From NCBI GenBank assembly GCA_966250335.1, contig CBINGZ010000052.1:1-36403 (forward strand): 36,403 bases of DNA. Reading direction: 5' to 3'. Below, one piece after another: positions 24,550-33,483 of this stretch. Positions within the stretch are counted from its first letter, which is position 1; the number at the start of each line of letters is the position of its first letter. The notes below the pieces were generated by a model. The model was given only the letters and a program-made list of their open reading frames with translations. It ran no database searches and was not told the DNA's origin. The position numbers were made by a program, and so were the translations under genes. This stretch comes from OLB7 sp966250335 (lineage in GTDB: Bacteria; Bacteroidota; Ignavibacteria; OLB7).

Positions 24550-24599
24550 CCCAAGCCGCCCGGTTCGGATTGAGGAATTTCACCTCCTCTCCGTTTCCC

Positions 24600-26327
24600 T
24601 CAGCAATCTCCCCGCCGCCGGACCGCAACGATCGTGATATCGTCCGACTGCGGCGCCCCCTCGGTGAAGCGGGAGATGTCGGCAAGGGCCCGTTCGACCG
24701 CCTCCGTCGCGCCGCAGATCCTGTCGTCGCGGAACATGGCGCGCAGGCGGTCGTCGCCGTACTCCTCCCGGCCGGCGCTCATCGCCTCGGTGACGCCGTC
24801 GCTGTAGAGGACCAGCAGATCCCCCGGCTCCATCGGGACCGTTCCGACCTCGTACGGGATCATCGTCGGCATGATCCCCAGGATCAGCCCCCCCACGTCG
24901 AGCGCCTCCACCGAACCGGCGCGGAAGTGGTAGGGGGGATTATGTCCGGCGTTGACGTAGCTGAAGGTCCCGGCCGCGGCGTCGATGATGCCGAAGAAGG
25001 CGGTGATGAACTTGTCGGCCGAGGTGTTCTCGTTGATGACGTCGTTGATGCGGGCGGCCAGTTCGTTCAACGGCATATCGAGCCGGGCAAGGGCGCGCAG
25101 GGCCGCCTGCACGTTCGCCATCAGGAGCGAGGCGGGGGTTCCCTTCCCCGACACATCGGCAACCGATATCAGTACCCTTCCGTTCCCCAGTTCGATGGCG
25201 TCGTAGCAGTCCCCGCCGACCTGCTGCGTAGGGATGGTTCGTGCCGCGATATCGTATCCCTCCACATGCGGAAGGGTCTTCGGCAGCAGCCCCTGCTGGA
25301 TCTGGGCGGCGATCCTGAGATCCTCCTCCAGCCGTTTCTTCTCGATCGTCTCCTCCAGCAGACGCGCGTTCTCCAGCGCGCCGATGGCGAGGTTCGCCAC
25401 GGAGCAGAGATACTCCACATCCTCCTCGTCGATCCTGTCGCGCAGCCGCTCGCCGATCAGCAGCAGGCCGCGCGCCTCCCCCTGCACATCCATCGGGATC
25501 GCCGCGCGGACGCCGAGGGCGTAGGTCTCGGCGGTCAGCCGCGACTCGTACGCGTCATCCCCTTCGCTCCTGTTCGTCACCAGGGTCGCGTCGTTGTCGG
25601 CGAAATATCGTATCGCTTCGGGAGAAGGGATCCCCCGGAACCGGTTGACCTCCAGATGATACCCCCCGCCCCCGATCCCCTCCGTCTTGAGCGCCACCGC
25701 GAACTTCGACACCGTCAGTTCCCCCATCAGCGTGTAGCCGAGGAGGCGCAGAATCGCATCACGATCCATCAATGCGTTGAACTCGCGGCTCGCCTCGAAG
25801 AGGGAGCGGAGCCGCTGCACGCGGCGTTCCAGCTTCCTGTTCGCATCGCGGAGCGATCCGCGCACGCTGCATCCCTCCAGCGCCATCGCGGCGATCGCCG
25901 CCACCAGCGAGACGTAGGTGATATCGTCGGGGCCGAGGCTTCTTGTGGTCAGCGGGGCGCCGATCAGCAGCACCCCGTAGGTCCGGTCGGCGAAGGTGAG
26001 CGGAGCAAGGTAGGCGATCTTCCGTTCGCGCAGTTCCTCATCCTCCGTCTCATGAAAAAGGACCGTCCCCCGCCTGTCGCGCAGATCGATCGTGAACGAG
26101 GCGCCGAGCATTCCGGCCGCCGCTCCCTTCGTATGGGTCACGATATATCTGCCGGAGCCGTCGGCGACCGCCACGGCCGCCCGTCCCAGCCCCAGCTTTC
26201 CCATCAGGGAGAGGAGGAGATTGTTGTAGATGAAGCCCTGATCGTCCGATTCTATCAGAAGCCTGCTGAACTCCAGCAGCGCATTGATATCGAGAGACGA
26301 TGCGTCGAGTATTCGTTGGTCGCTCAT
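24600..26327 (-). CDS. GAF-GAF-PP2C (RsbU/SpoIIE-like) serine phosphatase
   Basis: This 575-residue soluble signalling protein has a first GAF-like sensor domain at about 13-155, a short helical linker (NRKLERRVQRLRSLFE), a second GAF-like domain at about 183-325 and a C-terminal PP2C/SpoIIE phosphatase from ~335. The phosphatase begins with the typical LEEDLRIAAQIQQGLLP helix. Metal-site motifs are intact: VGGDCYDA (371-376), ADVSGKGTPA, NAGHNPPYH, LYSDGVTEA and SDDITIVAVR. Such proteins usually dephosphorylate an anti-sigma-factor antagonist in a partner-switching pathway. No anti-sigma kinase or STAS-domain gene is visible here, so the partner must lie elsewhere. The start at MSDQRILDASS is preferred to a frame open to 26408, which runs towards the upstream terminator. 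Confidence 0.92.
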   Translation of the reverse strand: MSDQRILDASSLDINALLEFSRLLIESDDQGFIYNNLLLSLMGKLGLGRAAVAVADGSGRYIVTHTKGAAAGMLGASFTIDLRDRRGTVLFHETEDEELRERKIAYLAPLTFADRTYGVLLIGAPLTTRSLGPDDITYVSLVAAIAAMALEGCSVRGSLRDANRKLERRVQRLRSLFEASREFNALMDRDAILRLLGYTLMGELTVSKFAVALKTEGIGGGGYHLEVNRFRGIPSPEAIRYFADNDATLVTNRSEGDDAYESRLTAETYALGVRAAIPMDVQGEARGLLLIGERLRDRIDEEDVEYLCSVANLAIGALENARLLEETIEKKRLEEDLRIAAQIQQGLLPKTLPHVEGYDIAARTIPTQQVGGDCYDAIELGNGRVLISVADVSGKGTPASLLMANVQAALRALARLDMPLNELAARINDVINENTSADKFITAFFGIIDAAAGTFSYVNAGHNPPYHFRAGSVEALDVGGLILGIMPTMIPYEVGTVPMEPGDLLVLYSDGVTEAMSAGREEYGDDRLRAMFRDDRICGATEAVERALADISRFTEGAPQSDDITIVAVRRRGDC

Positions 26328-26404
26328 GAGGATGATATGAAGGCGGAACCGCCGCCGTGCCGATCGTTCCGGAGCGGCGAAGCCGTTCCCCCGCTGCAAA
26401 GAAA

Positions 26405-26436
26405 ACAAAAAAGGGGCGGCCCGCGAAGGCCGCCCC
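26405..26436 (-). terminator. Strong intrinsic terminator after the beta-helix gene
   Basis: On the minus strand a perfect 9-bp stem, GGGGCGGCC (26436-26428) with GGCCGCCCC (26421-26413), has a 6-base loop and is followed at once by TTTTTTGT. It lies 26 bases after the giant gene's stop and separates it from the phosphatase gene. Confidence 0.9.
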
Positions 26437-26462
26437 CGTGAATCGAATCGTCGCGGGACGAA

Positions 26463-29400
26463 TTACTTCACCACTCTGATCGGCACCGTGCGGGTCTGAC
26501 CGCCGGTCTCCAGACGGAGGAAGTAGGCTCCCGAGCCGAGATCGGTGACGTCGATCGTGAAGCTGCGCTCGCCGGAGAAGGTCTCCCCCTCGGCCAGGTT
26601 GCGCACCAGGATTCCGTTGATGTCGTAGACCCCGAGGTTGACCGTCGACTCCGCCCTGAGCGTCAGCGTGGCGGTCGCCACGTCGCGCGCGACGGTCGGG
26701 GTCATCGTCAGGTCGGCAAGGACCGGATCACCCGTTACGATATAACGTGCGGGCTTCGTGATCGGCGCGTTGCCGAGGATGAAGACGCCGGGACCGAAGC
26801 CGGCATCGTTGCCGTCGTCGATGCTCGCCGGAACGTCGGTGCCGACGACTCCGGGGACCGCGGTGCCGGTCACGATGTTTCCACCCAGGTTGAAGCGCAT
26901 GTCGGTGAACGTCACGTTGCCGCTGTTCCCCGCGTCGTCCGGCACAAGGCCGAAGCGTCCGGTGTTGTCGGTGATCTGCAGCTCGATCCGCTCCACGCTC
27001 TTGTTCTCGGCTCCGGTGGAGGTGATCGCGGCGCCGGTGCCGGCGTCGACGAAGACCACAGGCTTTCCGTTGCCGTCGAGCGGATCGCCGATCACGACGA
27101 CCGAGTCCTCAAGGTTGACCGTCTCGGTGTACGTTCCCGCCTTCACCCTCACCGTTCCCTCGTCATCGACCATATCGACGCCGTCGTCGATACGTCCCTG
27201 CGGACCGATGTGCGAGCCGCCGGTCCAGACCACGACCGCCGAGAAATCTCCGTCGAAGCCGTTGGGAGCGCCGTTGTTCCCGTTGTCGAGCCACGGAGAG
27301 TATTCCACGGAACCCTCGATGCCGCCGGAGACCGTTCCCGGGTCGTTGAAACCGAACCAGTTGCCCGAGGCCATCACGATGGTATCGGCATCATCGTTGT
27401 CGATATTCTTCGTCAGGTTCCCCGCGATATTGTTGTTGAAGATCCTGACCGACTGGGTCGCCGCGCCGGCGCCGACCCGCACTCCGTAGTCGTTCGACGT
27501 GATGTTGTTGTTGGTGACCCGGATGTTGCTGTTGATTCCGTACGCGAAATCATCGGCGATCCGCACACCGGTTGCCGTTCCGTCCCAGAGGTTGTTGTAC
27601 TCGATCGTGATCGAATCGTTGCCGCCGCCGATATAGACCGCCGACCCGTTCGCGTTCGCGTTCGTGTTGCCGGTGACAAGGGCCTTGGTCGTGCCGAAGA
27701 ACGCGATCGAATTATCGTTGCTCAACGAGTTCCCCGTGACCGTGATATCGTACGCATTGTCGGCCATGTTGATCCCCGCCGTCGTATGACCCACGAACCT
27801 GTTGTTGCTGATCACCGCGTCGGTCAGCCCCTGGTCCGAATAGATGCCGTTGCCGCTGGAGGCGCCGGTCTCGTTGTTCCTGACGAAGAAGTTCCCCTCC
27901 ACGAGCGACTCCCAGGTGCCGTCCGAGTTGAGATACAACCCCATGATGTTGTCCGATATCACATTGTTCAGGATGTAATATTCGGAGAAGTTGGGATTGG
28001 TGTAGATACCTGCTCCCAGCGGAGCATCGGAGACACCCTGGACCTTGAAGCCGTCGATCTTGACCCCGTTGGCGGCCAGATTGAACGCGCCCCCCGAGCC
28101 GTTGACGATCGTCTCGTCGACCGTGGTATCGCGCGTGTGGGCGACCTGGCCGAACTTGTTTCCGCGCAGCGTCATCACGCTGTCCACCAGCACGGTTTCG
28201 TTGAACGTTCCCGACGACACCTCCACCGTATCCCATGCGGCCGCGGCGACCACGCCGTTCCTGATGCGGCCGGGGCCCATCGGTCCCTGGTAGACGTTGG
28301 CGTTCGTCGTCACGAAAACGACGTCGTACCTGATGTCGACGAAGCCCTTGGTGGTGTCGTCGACCCCGTGATAGATCCGATCCTCCAGATCGAGGAGCTG
28401 CTCCCGCGTCATGCTCGAGGCCGGCGTTCCTCCGAACGAGGCGTCGACCGCCGAGACGAAGGAGCTGGCGTTGGCGAAGATATGCGGGTTGATGCCGGTC
28501 GTCGTGCTGTTGAACTCCGCATCACCGACGCTGATGATCCTGTTGTTCATATCCTCGGCCTGGAAGCCCATGCTGTTCGGGCCCGTCAGGTTGAAGACCA
28601 TCCCCGACATGGTGATCGGCGCCGTCGTGTAGCGGTTGATATTGAGTCCGAATCCGACACGATCCGTATCCCAGACGCGGAGCAGATTGCCGCCGTTTGC
28701 CGGATTGTTCGTGCTGCGATAGTTACCGCTGATCGTGACGTCGGTGAAGACGACGGTTCCCATCGGGGCGAGCGGTGTGGCGCCGCGGAGATGGATGCCG
28801 TGGTGCGGCCCCTCGTTCCCCGGCGTGCCGTCCGGACCGATCACGTCGACGTTGGTCATCGTCAGGTTGCCGTTGTAGTCGAAGAAGCTGGCGTTCGCCC
28901 AGCCGCGCCCGAGGGCGCAGCAGAAGCTGCTCCAGCCGTTGTTGTCGATCGTGGAGTTCGTGACGGTGATGTTCGTCTGCCCCTGCGCGCCCGCGCCGGC
29001 GCCGACGTTGAGTCCCATCATCGAGTTGTGCTTGATGAGGGTGCTGTCCACCGTCAGACCGTCGAGCGTCAGGGCGTTTCCGGTCGTGATGCCGCTGTTG
29101 TTGTCCCAGACTTCGCACCCACGGATGGTGACGTTGGAGAGATTGCCGTCACGCAGGTAGATGCCGTGCCCTTCCGTGTTGTTGTAGGCGAAGCTGTCGA
29201 CCTGCAGGTTGTGGAGCAGCACATGATCGGAGTTCGCGACCCAGATACCGTTGGTGTTCACCCCCGGCTTCTTTACCAGACGGATGTCGGAAACGGTCAC
29301 CGGATCTCCCACCGTCGCCATGACGCTGTCGATGATGATGGTGGCGCCCCCTGCCGTGTGGTTGCGCAGCCTGGTCGAGCCGACCCCCATCCCCTTCACC

Positions 29401-32400
29401 GTCACCGCTTTCTTGATGGTGAAATTCTCCTCGAACTGGAACGGTCCGGCCTCGATGATCGCCCCCGGGTTCGCCGCATCGATTGCCTCCTGGAACGATG
29501 CGAATCCGGCCACCGGATCACTGCTGGTGATCGGCGAGAAGAGGGTGCCGGTGTAGTTGCCGACCGTCCCGGAGATGGTTCCCCACCAGGGATGGAACGC
29601 GACGTTGTCGCTGACCGAATCGCCCGTCGTCACCACCGAGTTGCTCGGATGCGCCGGGCCGGTCATGGCGCCCCACCAGTTGGCCAGGGCGCTGATCACC
29701 GTATCGCCGCCGTTATGGACCGCCTGCGCAGAGTTGTCGTTGAACCTGTTCGAATCGATGACGAGATCGCCGTACGCGGAGGCGTTGGCAGGGATATAGA
29801 CGCCGTAGGTGTTGCTGTCGAAGTTGTTCTTCCGTATCACACCTGTCGGCACCGGCCGGCCCGGCTCGATCGCGACCGCCTGGTTGTTCTTCTCGAAGGT
29901 GTTCGCCTCGATGAAGACATGGTTCACCTGACGCGGCAGGAACGCCGCTCCGTACGCCGCCTCTCCGACCGGATTGAACCCGCTGGTTCCGACGTTGCGG
30001 ATCGTGTTGATGATGAAGGTGACCGTATCGGCGCGGAAGGTCTTGAAGAGCCCCCCGAAGCTGTTCGTCGCCGAGCCGGTGGAGTCGGCGGTGTTGAAGG
30101 AGATGTTGATATCCGGATACGGGAAGATCGCCGCATCATGTCGGAAATTGATATGTCCCTTCGACTTGTGGATACGGTTGTTCGCGAAGAGCACGCCGGT
30201 GATGTTCGACCCGTCGTTCGACGAGGCGCCGCTGCGGGTGTCGAACGCCGCCCAGCCGTCGATATTCTCGAACTGCGACTGGCCGATGAAGATGTTGCCG
30301 CCGATCTGTCCGTTGATCACACCGAATCGTCCCGGCGCATTCTCGCCGTCGACCATCACATTGGTCCATGACAGACCGGTGATCGTTCCGATGATCGAGA
30401 CGACGCCGGTCGAGCCGTCGGCCTGACCTCGTACTCCGACATTCGTCAGGACAAGGCTGTCCGAACCGATCTTGAGACCGTTGTCGAGCATTCCCTTGGG
30501 ACCGACCAGCGTATCCCCGAAGAGGGTCATCTGCACCTTGTCGTCGATCACCACCGTCGGCTCGTTGTAGATGCCGGTCGCCATGAAGATGGTGTCGCCG
30601 GCGCCCGCCGTGTCCACCGCCGGCTGGAGGAGTCCCCACGGGGTGACGAAGACGAAGTCTTCCTTCAGGATCACCTCGCCGTAGAGGGAGTCGTCGTGAT
30701 CGTCGTGGATCTTCGAGTTCAGGATCACCAGCTCCAGACCGCTCAGGAGGGTCGGGTTCTTGCCGTCGAACAGGTTGGTCCGGGCGTCGATCGAGAGAGA
30801 GTCCACCTCGTTGGAGATGTAGACGCTGTCGGTCTCGAAGACCGAGTTCGTGATCGTGATATCGGTGCCCGCCAGCAGCGTGATACCGTAGAACCCGTTG
30901 GTGATATGGTTGCTGTCCATATCGATATCGGAGGGAACCGGACGGAAACCGTCGGCGCAGAGAAGGATGCCCGCGCCGCCGCTGGACGCCTGGACGTCGC
31001 CGTTATATCCGTCGATGATATTATGCTGGATGGAGGTGCTGGTCAGCGAACCGCAGATGGCGACGCCGTTCCCCAGATGATCCATCCATCCTGTTTCGAG
31101 CGAATCGATGTAGATCTCGTTGCTGTCGATGGTGGAGTTCTCCATATACCCATCGATGGCGTTGTAGACGTTGACGAGCCTGTTGTTTCTGATGGTCGCA
31201 TCCAGCACCACGTCGTCGGTGGTCTCCGGAGTCCCGTTGTCGCTGCCGCCCGTGATGCCGAAGCCCCCCGAGACGTCGATGATCAGATTCTGTTCAATCG
31301 TACAGATCGTCGTCATGTACATCTGGTACGCATCGATGCCGGAGGTCAGGACGTAGTTGTTGAGAAGGTCGAGGTGGGCGATCTCCGCTGTGGAGGCTTC
31401 GACGGCGATCGAGGAATTCTTGATCGTGAACCCGTCGATCTCGACGCTGTCGGCCGTGACGACGAACGTGGAGCCCGATGACCCGCTGGCATCGATGACC
31501 GACTCGCCGCTGTCGAGATCACGCGTGCGGGCGTCCTGACCCGCCTTGGCGCCGAAGAAGCTCATGGTGCGATTTACCGCGATGTCCCCCTCGTTGTACG
31601 TCCCCTCGTTCACATTGATCTCGCCGCTCGTCAGCATGGCGCCGTAGGCGTTTCCGATCCTGGCGAAGGTGCTGTAGCCGTAGGTCGGGAGTCTGTCGAG
31701 GTGATAATCGTCGTCGACCCGGGCGGTATCGGTCGCCTGCGGCAGGGTGTAGGTGACGTTCGCGGCGTCGGTGCCGCCGAAATCACCCGCCACCGCCCCC
31801 GCGTATTTTCCCCAGGCGTTGCTGTTCAGCGTCAGGACGGTGCTCCCGAGTGAGTTGTCGTACACCACCGCGAAGGCTGTATTGAACGCGATATTGTTGT
31901 TCTTGATCGTCAGGTTCGTCGGCGATGCGCCCGACGTCTGCACGATCACCGTCATTCCCGTCTTGTTGTCCGCCATCGAGTTGCCGTCCGCCTTGACGGT
32001 GGTGGAGCCGACCAGATGGGTACGGACGTCGACCGCGTAGAGGCCGGCTCCCGAGCCTGCTCCGGCGTTCGAGTGGTTGGCGCTGACCGTCCGCTGTATC
32101 GTGGCGCGAGCGCCGAAGGCGGAGAGAATACCTGCATGGATGCCGGCGTTGTTGTTCCCGCTCCGGCCGTAGAGCTCGCAGTCGACGATCACGGGATTGG
32201 GCATCTGCGAGATCAGCGTGCTGGAGAGCGACCGGCCGATCACGGCGATGCCGGCGGTCTGGTAGTCGCGCGCCGTCACATGGCTGAGGGTCACCGCCGA
32301 ACGTCCGAAGACCATGACGCCGAACCCGGTGTTGTCGGCGGTGATCGTGGAGGCGCGCATGCTGTCGACCTTCACATCATCGAGGACGTCGCCGATCTCG

Positions 32401-32903
32401 CCGCCGGCGTTCTTGACCGCGATGCCGATGAAGAGGTTGGTGCCGCCGGGCGCCTGGTAGTCGCCGGTGACCTTCATATCGTACATGAAGATATCGTTGG
32501 CGTTGCTCGCCGCGTCGGCGTAGATAACGGGATAGAAGGTGGAGGAGGCCAGTTTCCCCGCGCCGTTCCATGACAGAAGGGTCGTCTCGGAATAGCTGAC
32601 CTGTCCGGAGGAGGGCATTCTGACGATCGTCGAATCGGCGCCCGATCCTCGCAGTGTGAGTGTTTTATTGACGATATGGACCTGCTCGGTATAGGTACCG
32701 GCACGGACGAAGATGACGTCGTTGCTGGCGGCCGTGTTGACCGCGGCCTGGATCGTCGCTTTCGCCGTCGCGTCGCTGAGTCCGTTGTTGGCGTCGGAGC
32801 CGGTGTTCGCGTTGACGTAGTAGTTGGTGGCCAGCGCATGGCCCGTCAACGCGAAGAAGATAAAGGCAAGCAGTCCGGAAATGGGAACGGTACGTGCTTT
32901 CAT
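26463..32903 (-). CDS. Giant secreted right-handed beta-helix protein with T9SS-like C-terminal domain
   Basis: This 2146-residue protein has a signal peptide (MKARTVPISGLLAFIFFALT, cleavage predicted after GHALA). The body is Asn/Gly/Thr-rich parallel beta-helix sequence with repeated phrases such as ITNSVFETDSV and IRNNRLVNVYN. Six modules about 1.1 kb apart (near 32.7, 31.6, 30.6, 29.45, 28.2 and 27.1 kb) share an opening of the type A-A-V-x-x-A-x-x-x-D-x-I-x-V-x-x-G-T-Y-x-E, for example AAVNTAASNDVIFVRAGTYT. The last ~65 residues (VYDINGILVRNLAEG, LGSGAYFLRLETGG, final PIRVVK) resemble the type IX secretion sorting domain. It is probably exported and displayed or released; an enzymatic or adhesive role cannot be told. 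The start is fixed by the signal peptide. A strong terminator follows. Confidence 0.88.
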   Translation of the reverse strand: MKARTVPISGLLAFIFFALTGHALATNYYVNANTGSDANNGLSDATAKATIQAAVNTAASNDVIFVRAGTYTEQVHIVNKTLTLRGSGADSTIVRMPSSGQVSYSETTLLSWNGAGKLASSTFYPVIYADAASNANDIFMYDMKVTGDYQAPGGTNLFIGIAVKNAGGEIGDVLDDVKVDSMRASTITADNTGFGVMVFGRSAVTLSHVTARDYQTAGIAVIGRSLSSTLISQMPNPVIVDCELYGRSGNNNAGIHAGILSAFGARATIQRTVSANHSNAGAGSGAGLYAVDVRTHLVGSTTVKADGNSMADNKTGMTVIVQTSGASPTNLTIKNNNIAFNTAFAVVYDNSLGSTVLTLNSNAWGKYAGAVAGDFGGTDAANVTYTLPQATDTARVDDDYHLDRLPTYGYSTFARIGNAYGAMLTSGEINVNEGTYNEGDIAVNRTMSFFGAKAGQDARTRDLDSGESVIDASGSSGSTFVVTADSVEIDGFTIKNSSIAVEASTAEIAHLDLLNNYVLTSGIDAYQMYMTTICTIEQNLIIDVSGGFGITGGSDNGTPETTDDVVLDATIRNNRLVNVYNAIDGYMENSTIDSNEIYIDSLETGWMDHLGNGVAICGSLTSTSIQHNIIDGYNGDVQASSGGAGILLCADGFRPVPSDIDMDSNHITNGFYGITLLAGTDITITNSVFETDSVYISNEVDSLSIDARTNLFDGKNPTLLSGLELVILNSKIHDDHDDSLYGEVILKEDFVFVTPWGLLQPAVDTAGAGDTIFMATGIYNEPTVVIDDKVQMTLFGDTLVGPKGMLDNGLKIGSDSLVLTNVGVRGQADGSTGVVSIIGTITGLSWTNVMVDGENAPGRFGVINGQIGGNIFIGQSQFENIDGWAAFDTRSGASSNDGSNITGVLFANNRIHKSKGHINFRHDAAIFPYPDINISFNTADSTGSATNSFGGLFKTFRADTVTFIINTIRNVGTSGFNPVGEAAYGAAFLPRQVNHVFIEANTFEKNNQAVAIEPGRPVPTGVIRKNNFDSNTYGVYIPANASAYGDLVIDSNRFNDNSAQAVHNGGDTVISALANWWGAMTGPAHPSNSVVTTGDSVSDNVAFHPWWGTISGTVGNYTGTLFSPITSSDPVAGFASFQEAIDAANPGAIIEAGPFQFEENFTIKKAVTVKGMGVGSTRLRNHTAGGATIIIDSVMATVGDPVTVSDIRLVKKPGVNTNGIWVANSDHVLLHNLQVDSFAYNNTEGHGIYLRDGNLSNVTIRGCEVWDNNSGITTGNALTLDGLTVDSTLIKHNSMMGLNVGAGAGAQGQTNITVTNSTIDNNGWSSFCCALGRGWANASFFDYNGNLTMTNVDVIGPDGTPGNEGPHHGIHLRGATPLAPMGTVVFTDVTISGNYRSTNNPANGGNLLRVWDTDRVGFGLNINRYTTAPITMSGMVFNLTGPNSMGFQAEDMNNRIISVGDAEFNSTTTGINPHIFANASSFVSAVDASFGGTPASSMTREQLLDLEDRIYHGVDDTTKGFVDIRYDVVFVTTNANVYQGPMGPGRIRNGVVAAAAWDTVEVSSGTFNETVLVDSVMTLRGNKFGQVAHTRDTTVDETIVNGSGGAFNLAANGVKIDGFKVQGVSDAPLGAGIYTNPNFSEYYILNNVISDNIMGLYLNSDGTWESLVEGNFFVRNNETGASSGNGIYSDQGLTDAVISNNRFVGHTTAGINMADNAYDITVTGNSLSNDNSIAFFGTTKALVTGNTNANANGSAVYIGGGNDSITIEYNNLWDGTATGVRIADDFAYGINSNIRVTNNNITSNDYGVRVGAGAATQSVRIFNNNIAGNLTKNIDNDDADTIVMASGNWFGFNDPGTVSGGIEGSVEYSPWLDNGNNGAPNGFDGDFSAVVVWTGGSHIGPQGRIDDGVDMVDDEGTVRVKAGTYTETVNLEDSVVVIGDPLDGNGKPVVFVDAGTGAAITSTGAENKSVERIELQITDNTGRFGLVPDDAGNSGNVTFTDMRFNLGGNIVTGTAVPGVVGTDVPASIDDGNDAGFGPGVFILGNAPITKPARYIVTGDPVLADLTMTPTVARDVATATLTLRAESTVNLGVYDINGILVRNLAEGETFSGERSFTIDVTDLGSGAYFLRLETGGQTRTVPIRVVK

Positions 32904-33443
32904 GAGGTTCGCCTGTCTCCAATGGTGATTACGGTGGAGGTCGTCGTCGATGTTCCCGCCATGACGGCACAGCAATGCCCCTGTAGGAGGAATGTGGGGG
33001 AACCGTGGATACTCCCGTGAGCATCCTCTTCCGAATGTCGATCCGGCCCGACGGCCGGTTGCGCAGATTACCCTCCCGACTCATCCCGCCCCCGCCCGGA
33101 GCGTTCCGCACCACGAATACGGGGAGAACGCGCGGCCGGATTGCAAAGGATCGAGCAGCGATACGAGGCTGAATCGTAGCGAACTGATGCGAGAGGTCTG
33201 CTGGTCTGTCTGGAGAACCGAGGAGGTGTTACGGGACGGCGGAACGTCGCCGGGAGGGTGTGGAGCCCTCGCGCGCTTGTATGGCTGCCGCTTCGGACCG
33301 TACCGGGACGACGGTGAATCGATACTCCTCCCTCCTCAGAACGGGCAGGCGATCGGACAGGCCGGATCGCCTTATCGGGAAGGAACTCCTCTTCGGTAAT
33401 GGAGAGGAATTCCATTTCAATCATACAGCGATATTACATCAAA
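32904..33443. other. Gene-free upstream region of the beta-helix gene
   Basis: I see no credible gene in these 540 bases: the open frames on both strands are Ser/Arg/Pro-rich without recognisable features. It should contain the beta-helix gene's promoter. Visible structure includes CCGGCC/GGCCGG (33043-33048 with 33053-33058) and AATGGA/TCCATT in an A+T-richer patch near 33397-33415. Neither is assigned a function. Confidence 0.45.
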
Positions 33444-33475
33444 AGAGCAGGGCCCGGATCGCTCCGGGCCCTGCT
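33440..33475 (-). terminator. Strong intrinsic terminator after the repetitive surface-protein gene
   Basis: On the minus strand a perfect 13-bp stem joins GAGCAGGGCCCGG (33475-33463) with CCGGGCCCTGCTC (33456-33444), with a 6-base loop and then TTTTGATG. It starts nine bases after the TAA stop. Confidence 0.92.
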
Positions 33476-33483
33476 CGCAGACA

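Noticed and set aside
24570..26441. A 623-codon plus-strand open frame opposite the PP2C gene
   Set aside because: Antisense shadow; the minus strand has intact GAF and PP2C motifs.
27210..30371. A 1053-codon open frame on the plus strand opposite the beta-helix gene
   Set aside because: Val/Arg/Asp-rich antisense composition with no recognisable motif; the minus-strand protein has signal peptide, repeats and sorting domain.
32992..33424. Short open frames on both strands upstream of the beta-helix gene
   Set aside because: Low-complexity Arg/Ser/Pro composition, no ribosome site and overlapping on opposite strands.
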